A stretch of DNA of 64,000 bases, from assembly GCF_900115955.1 (NCBI RefSeq), contig NZ_FOYL01000001.1, forward strand, positions 62,001 to 126,000, written 5' to 3'. This document shows positions 59,920 to 64,000 of this stretch, piece by piece. The stretch is from Lentzea waywayandensis. GTDB lineage: Bacteria > Actinomycetota > Actinomycetes > Mycobacteriales > Pseudonocardiaceae. Both the position numbers and the translations under genes were made by a program. Under the pieces are notes generated by a model. It saw only the letters and a list, made by a program, of their open reading frames with translations, was not told the DNA's origin and did not search any database. How positions within the stretch are numbered: the stretch's first letter is position 1; every line of letters begins with the position of its first letter.

Positions 59920-60723
59920 TCAGCGGGCGACGGCCTTGCGGTAACGACTGGTCGCGAACGGCATGAACACCACGAGCATCACCACGATCCACAGGAACGA
60001 CGCCAGGATCGAGTTCTGCAACGGCCACGCCGCGCCGGGCGGGAAGTCCGGGTTGGTGTTGCCGAACAGCTCCCGGACCGCCTGGGTGACCGCGGAGACC
60101 GGGTTCCACTCGGCGATCACCCGCAGCACCGCGGGGAAGCCCTCCGGGCTGACGTAGGTGTTGGCGATGAAGCACAGCGGCATGATGATCATGAAGCTGG
60201 CGTTCGTCACCACCTCCGGCGCCCGCACCGACAGTCCGACGACGGCCAGGACCCACGACAGCGCGTACGCGAACAACAGCAGCAGCACGAATCCCGCCGC
60301 CGCCTCGCCCACCGAGCTGTCGATGCGCCAGCCCACGAGCAGTCCCGTCGCGACCATCACGACGATCGACAGCACGTTGTTCGCGAGATCGCTGATCGTC
60401 CGTCCGATGAGGACGGAGTACGGCGAGATCGGCAGCGACCGGAACCGGTCGACGATGCCCTTCTGGATGTCCTCGGCCAACCCCGAGCCGGTGATCACCG
60501 AGTTGAACACCACCGTCTGCACGAACACGCCGACGAGCAGGAACTCGGTGTACGACACGCCCGGCACCTGGATGGCGCTGCCGAAGATGTAGGCGAACAG
60601 CAACGTCGACATGATCGGCATGATCAGCGACGACATCATCAGGTCCGGCACGCGCAGCGTCCTGGTGAGGTTGCGCTTCGCCAGCACCACGCCGTCACCG
60701 ACGGCGAGTCCCACCGCACTCAT
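59920..60723 (-). CDS. DrrB-type ABC-2 transporter permease
   Basis: 267 aa with six hydrophobic segments. It shows the ABC-2 signature region with SGLAEDIQKGIVDRFRSLPISPYSVLIGRTISDLANN, and the start VLAKRNLTRTLRVPDLMMSSLIMP. The ATG overlaps the ATPase stop (ATGA). Together they form a DrrAB-like exporter for drugs or lipids, or a self-resistance pump. Confidence 0.9.
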   Translation of the reverse strand: MSAVGLAVGDGVVLAKRNLTRTLRVPDLMMSSLIMPIMSTLLFAYIFGSAIQVPGVSYTEFLLVGVFVQTVVFNSVITGSGLAEDIQKGIVDRFRSLPISPYSVLIGRTISDLANNVLSIVVMVATGLLVGWRIDSSVGEAAAGFVLLLLFAYALSWVLAVVGLSVRAPEVVTNASFMIIMPLCFIANTYVSPEGFPAVLRVIAEWNPVSAVTQAVRELFGNTNPDFPPGAAWPLQNSILASFLWIVVMLVVFMPFATSRYRKAVAR

Positions 60724-61727
60724 CGAACAGGCTCCTCGTTCTTCGTCTCCTCGGCCTTCACGCCTTCACCGTTCTGCGCGGCCTTGTCCGTCCGATGCCC
60801 CGTGAGGGCGAGGAAGACGTCGTCCAGCGTGGGCCTGCGCACCGAGGCGTCGATCACCTCGATGCCGGCCATGTCGAGCCTGCGCACGCCTTCGACCAGC
60901 ACTCCCCCGGCGGCCGCGATCGGCACGACCACGCGGCGGTCCTCCTGCGTGGCAACGGGTTCACCGTGCCCGATCGGCGCCAGCACGGCGCGGGCGTGAT
61001 CGAGGTCGGCCGCGTCGCGCAGCGCCACCTCGAGCCGGTGGCCACCGACCTGGTCCTTGAGCTCGTCGGCCGTGCCGTTCGCGATCAGCTTGCCGTGGTC
61101 GATCACCGCGATGCGGTGGGCCAGCCGGTCGGCCTCCTCCAGGTACTGCGTCGTGAGCAGCAGCGTGCTGCCCGACGCGACCAGTTCGCCGATGGCCTCC
61201 CACGTCGCCTCACGACTGCGGATGTCGAGGCCTGTCGTCGGTTCGTCGAGGATGAGCACCTTCGGCTTGCGCACCAGCGCGCCCGCGAGGTCGAGACGCC
61301 GGCGCATGCCTCCGGAGTACTCCTTGAGCCGCCTGCCCGCGGACTCTGTGAGGTCGAACTGCTCGAGCAGCTCCTCAGCGCGCGCCTTCGCACCCTTCTT
61401 GCCCAGGTGGTAGAGCCGGCCGATCAGCTCCAGGTTCTCGTACCCCGTCAGCAGCTCGTCGACCGCGGCGTACTGCCCGGACAGGCCGATCACCTCGCGC
61501 ACCGCACGCGGATTGGCCACCACGTCGATCCCGGCGACCTCGACGTGGCCGCTGTCGGGCTGGATGAGAGTGGCGAAAACCCTGACCGCCGTGGTCTTGC
61601 CCGCTCCGTTCGGGCCCAGCAGGCCCATCACCGTTCCCTCGGCGACCTCCAGGTCGAAGCCGTCCAGCGCCGTCACCGACGCGTACTTCTTCACGACTTC
61701 CCGAGCCACGATCGCTGCGGTCATCAT
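60720..61727 (-). CDS. DrrA-type ABC transporter ATP-binding protein
   Basis: 335 aa from the ATG pair at 61727/61724, after a ggagagg site. The reading frame extends another 116 codons upstream but would run across the promoter dyad and the divergent VOC gene. Walker A is GLLGPNGAGKTTAVRV, signature YSGGMRRRLDLAGAL, Walker [13 protein letters not shown] and H-loop TTQYLEEAD. The C-terminal extension (RLEVALRDAADLDHARAVL...RRPTLDDVFLALTG) is the DrrA-specific regulatory part. It powers the permease encoded by the overlapping next gene. Confidence 0.92.
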   Translation of the reverse strand: MMTAAIVAREVVKKYASVTALDGFDLEVAEGTVMGLLGPNGAGKTTAVRVFATLIQPDSGHVEVAGIDVVANPRAVREVIGLSGQYAAVDELLTGYENLELIGRLYHLGKKGAKARAEELLEQFDLTESAGRRLKEYSGGMRRRLDLAGALVRKPKVLILDEPTTGLDIRSREATWEAIGELVASGSTLLLTTQYLEEADRLAHRIAVIDHGKLIANGTADELKDQVGGHRLEVALRDAADLDHARAVLAPIGHGEPVATQEDRRVVVPIAAAGGVLVEGVRRLDMAGIEVIDASVRRPTLDDVFLALTGHRTDKAAQNGEGVKAEETKNEEPVR

Positions 61728-61794
61728 CGCCTCTCCGCCGGGCTCGAATGCCGGCACACCCCTCCGGGAACCGCGCGCCACGCTGGGCGGCATA

Positions 61795-61831
61795 TGACTA
61801 AACATCATACAATCGGTATGACTGTTTGTCA
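61795..61831. promoter_or_regulatory. 37-bp dyad in the ABC exporter promoter
   Basis: Centred on 61813: outer arms TGAC (61795-61798) and GTCA (61828-61831), and inner arms CATAC (61806-61810) and GTATG (61816-61820). Overall 12 of 18 mirrored positions pair. It lies 68-104 bp before the ATPase start and about 50 bp before the divergent VOC start. The AT-rich patch suggests that an operator for a TetR/MarR/PadR-type repressor overlaps the promoters. Confidence 0.6.
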
Positions 61832-61877
61832 CACAATCAGCACACTCCGGACATGACGGGCAACGGGTGGAGACGAC

Positions 61878-62258
61878 ATGGACCTCGTGCAAGGCATCGG
61901 CGGTGTCTTCTTTCGCGCGAAGGACCCACGGGCCCAGGCCCGGTGGTACCGCGACAACCTCGGCATCCCGATCAGCCCCGGCGACGGCGAGCAGACCGGC
62001 GAGGAGCGGATGTGGGACCAGCAGGCCGGGCCGACGGTGTGGGGCCCGTTCCCGCAGGACACCGAGTACTTCCACAACCCCGCCCAGCAGGTGATGGTCA
62101 ACTTCCGCGTCGCCGACCTGGACGCCCTGCTCGCCAGGCTTCGGTCCACCGGCACGCCGATCAGGGACGAGATCGAGGAGTACGACTACGGGCGGTTCGC
62201 CTGGGCCTGCGACCCGGAGGGGAACTGGTTCGAGCTGTGGGAACCGCGGAAGGGCTAG
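61878..62258 (+). CDS. VOC-family protein divergent from the ABC exporter
   Basis: 126 aa. Strand-helix pattern GIGGVFFRAKDPRAQARWYRDNLGIPIS, then NPAQQVMVNFRVADLDALLARLRSTGTPI and WACDPEGNWFELWEP. The conserved His/Glu positions of VOC metal sites are only partly kept. It belongs with small glyoxalase or bleomycin-resistance-like proteins. Shared promoter control with a drug-type exporter makes a resistance role attractive but unproven. Its stop overlaps the convergent FG-GAP gene. Confidence 0.88.
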   Translation: MDLVQGIGGVFFRAKDPRAQARWYRDNLGIPISPGDGEQTGEERMWDQQAGPTVWGPFPQDTEYFHNPAQQVMVNFRVADLDALLARLRSTGTPIRDEIEEYDYGRFAWACDPEGNWFELWEPRKG

Positions 62259-63433
62259 CTCCGGGTCGTGTTCCGGAGCACCACGACGTTGTCGGCGTGG
62301 GAGTTCGCCACCGCCAGGTCCGCCCGTCCATCACGGTCCAGGTCGCCCGCGACGACCTTGATGGGGCCGTCCGCGACGGGCACCGTCAGCGCGGAGGAGA
62401 ACCCGCCGCGGCCGTCGCCCGCGAAGACCGAGGCGTTGTCGGACTCGAAGTTCGCGGACGCCAGGTCGGCGTCGCCGTCGCCGTCGAGGTCTGCGGCCGC
62501 GATCCCGGTCGGGCCGTCGCCCGCCGGCATCACGAGCGGCGCCGCGAACCCGCCCCTGCCGTCACCGAGGAGCACGGAGACCGTGTCGCCCTCGTAGTCG
62601 GGCGTGGCGAGATCGGCGTTGCCGTCGGCGTTGAAGTCGGCCGTGACGATCCCGTGTGGACCGTTGCCCGCCTTGGCGGAGACCACGGGGGCGAACGTGC
62701 CGTCGCCGTTGCCGAGCAGGATTCCGGCGTCGTCCGAATGATGGTTGCCGGAAGCCAGATCCGTTCGCCCGTCGCCGTTGAAGTCGGCGGCGGTGATGTC
62801 GGCCGGGCCGTTTCCGGCGGGCAGGTGCACCGGTGCGGCGAACCCACCGCTGCCGTCGGCGAGCATGACGCTCACGTTGTCGCCGTCGTAGTTGGCGGTC
62901 GCGAGGTCCACGCTTCCGTTGCCGTCGAGGTCCGCGGCGACCACACCGGACGGACCGTCTCCCGCGGCGTGGACGGTCGGCGCGGTGAACCCGCCCTTGC
63001 CGTCGCCGCGCTGCACGGTGACGGTCTCGTCGCTGACGTTGATCGTGACCACGTCCGCGTTGCCGTCCGCGTCGACGTCGGCGGTGACGTTGCGCAGGGC
63101 CGCCGGTCCGGCCGGGATCGTCACGACCTCGCGGAAACCCGCCCTGCCGTCACCGAAGAGCACGGACCCGTCGCCCGGTCCGAGGTTCGCCGTGACGAGG
63201 TCCAGCGCGCCGTCGCGGTCGAAGTCCGCGGCCGAGATCGCCCGCGGGTTGTCGCCGACCGGGCTGCTCGCCGAGATCGCGAACGACAGCGCGGGTCCCG
63301 CCGGAACAGTGGACGGGGGCGGCTGGCCCGATTTGTCGCTTCCGCCCGTGCAGGCGACGGTGAGAGCCGCGGTGAACACGATCACAGCCGCGGAGCTGCT
63401 CCTGGCGTGCCGGACCGTGGTGGGTTGTGCCAT
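62255..63433 (-). CDS. FG-GAP/VCBS-repeat lipoprotein, copy 2
   Basis: 392 aa. A signal peptide with lipobox TVAC is followed by a short polar linker and about seven propeller blades with DxDxDGxxDL calcium loops (DFDRDGALDLVTANLGPGD, DLDGNGSVDLATANYDGDN, DFNGDGRTDLASGNHHSDD and so on). The blade sequences closely parallel those of the lipoprotein at 57952-59172, so the two are paralogues. It is probably a membrane-anchored, calcium-stabilised extracellular binding protein. Confidence 0.88.
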   Translation of the reverse strand: MAQPTTVRHARSSSAAVIVFTAALTVACTGGSDKSGQPPPSTVPAGPALSFAISASSPVGDNPRAISAADFDRDGALDLVTANLGPGDGSVLFGDGRAGFREVVTIPAGPAALRNVTADVDADGNADVVTINVSDETVTVQRGDGKGGFTAPTVHAAGDGPSGVVAADLDGNGSVDLATANYDGDNVSVMLADGSGGFAAPVHLPAGNGPADITAADFNGDGRTDLASGNHHSDDAGILLGNGDGTFAPVVSAKAGNGPHGIVTADFNADGNADLATPDYEGDTVSVLLGDGRGGFAAPLVMPAGDGPTGIAAADLDGDGDADLASANFESDNASVFAGDGRGGFSSALTVPVADGPIKVVAGDLDRDGRADLAVANSHADNVVVLRNTTRS

Positions 63434-63612
63434 CGGGATTCTCCTTGCGGTGGCGTACCTTTTCGCTCACCACGATTGATAGCCCGCGACCGGCGGGTGT
63501 CGCTTATCCCGTCTTGCCAAACCCACGCGGCACCGCGGTCCGCTTAGGACACACGACGGGGTGGCAGACTGTCGTGGAGCCGTTCACCGCACGTCAGCAC
63601 GCAGGAGACACC

Positions 63613-64000
63613 GTGGCGCAGGAAGAAGTGCCCAGCCAGGACCCGGCGCTGCCCGCGACGGCGTACGCAGTGCTCGGCCTGCTGTCGTTCGGTCAGGAGG
63701 TGACCGGATACGACCTGCGCAAGTGGGCGATGAACATGCGCTACTTCTACTGGAGCCCCGCGCAGAGCCAGATCTACCTGGAGCTGCGCAGGTTGCTGCA
63801 GCACGGGCTCGTCGAGGTGCACCTGGAAGAGCAGAAGAGCCGCCCGGACAAGCGGTTGTACCGGATCACCGACGCCGGCCTGAAGGTCTTCCGCGACTGG
63901 CTGGACCACGCCCCCGTCGGACCTCCGCTGCTCAAGCACTCCGTCGCGCTGCGCCTGTTCTTCGGCCACCAGACCAACCACGGCAGGCTGCGCGAGGTCC
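63613..64000 (+). CDS. PadR-family transcriptional regulator (3' end cut by window)
   Basis: Open from GTG 63613 (preceded by aggaga) to the window end, 129 codons. The winged helix reads ATAYAVLGLLSFGQEVTGYDLRKWA, then SPAQSQIYLELRRLLQHGLVEVHLEEQ and RPDKRLYRITDAGLKVFRDWL, the PadR pattern. The visible C-terminal helices (HSVALRLFFGHQTN) are of the longer PadR/Vir type. PadR repressors commonly control exporters and stress genes. Whether it acts on the ABC exporter 2 kb away is unknown. Confidence 0.88.
   Translation, partial: MAQEEVPSQDPALPATAYAVLGLLSFGQEVTGYDLRKWAMNMRYFYWSPAQSQIYLELRRLLQHGLVEVHLEEQKSRPDKRLYRITDAGLKVFRDWLDHAPVGPPLLKHSVALRLFFGHQTNHGRLREV

Noticed and set aside
51217-61727. 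Large biosynthetic gene cluster (P450, SnoaL-like, ABC exporter, MetE-like)
   Set aside because: No polyketide synthase, NRPS, terpene synthase or RiPP precursor is visible, and the genes fall into separate transcription units divided by strong terminators.
61728-62075. Longer N-terminus for the DrrA-type ATPase
   Set aside because: The extra 116 residues lack ABC character and would cover the promoter dyad and the divergent VOC gene. A ggagagg site favours the start at 61727.

Overview
The window is high-GC DNA from a filamentous actinomycete. An SsgA/SsgB-type sporulation protein, an F420-type LLM oxidoreductase, NB-ARC/TPR regulators, many GTG starts and many 1-4 bp stop/start overlaps point that way. 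A Pseudonocardiales member (Lentzea/Saccharothrix-like) is my guess; the sequence alone does not prove it. I saw no rRNA, tRNA, CRISPR array or phage structural genes.

Layout. 0-5.8 kb: the end of a DUF11-like surface protein, then two paralogous EF-hand proteins flanking a GNAT acetyltransferase and a UvrA-like double ABC ATPase. 5.8-10 kb: an SRPBCC protein, an amino-acid dehydrogenase divergent from an APC permease across a 14-bp palindrome, and a short Rho. 10.2-15.8 kb: a 1709-aa NACHT-HEAT STAND NTPase enclosed by an exact 30-bp direct repeat, next to a decayed copy of a ThDP-enzyme gene. 15.8-21.4 kb: a DUF4360 secreted protein and an operon of acyl-CoA dehydrogenase, acyl-CoA synthetase and ThDP enzyme, headed by a second copy of the palindrome. 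21.6-26.2 kb: a YtrA-type GntR regulator, a lipoprotein and a DUF4331-TPR-NicO module.

26.2-31.5 kb is a lysine beta-degradation operon (kdd, amidohydrolase, kamD, kamE, kal). Lysine 2,3-aminomutase (kamA) lies 10 kb away at 41.1 kb, so most of the clostridial-type lysine pathway is present. Between them are an 1179-aa protein that joins a KAP NTPase, a TIR-like domain, an NB-ARC-like STAND module and a Rossmann-like tail, then a GH13/LLM pair, the Ssg protein, an XRE-STAND regulator, a GNAT enzyme and FxsA.

42.5-51 kb is a defence island. It holds an XRE-ImmA/IrrE metallopeptidase regulator divergent from a type III CBASS operon (TRIP13-like ATPase, an unrecognised protein, HORMA, CD-NTase, S-4TM effector), then a stand-alone OLD-family nuclease and an IS630-like transposase remnant.

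51-64 kb: a MetE-C-like enzyme, two membrane proteins, an HxlR regulator, a P450/unknown/ABC1-kinase operon, VOC proteins, two paralogous FG-GAP lipoproteins, a SnoaL-like protein, a DrrAB-type ABC exporter with a strong promoter dyad, and the start of a PadR regulator.

The strongest candidates for something new are the KAP-TIR-STAND fusion, the repeat-bounded NACHT-HEAT gene, a short peptide motif that both of these share, and the unassigned second protein of the CBASS operon.
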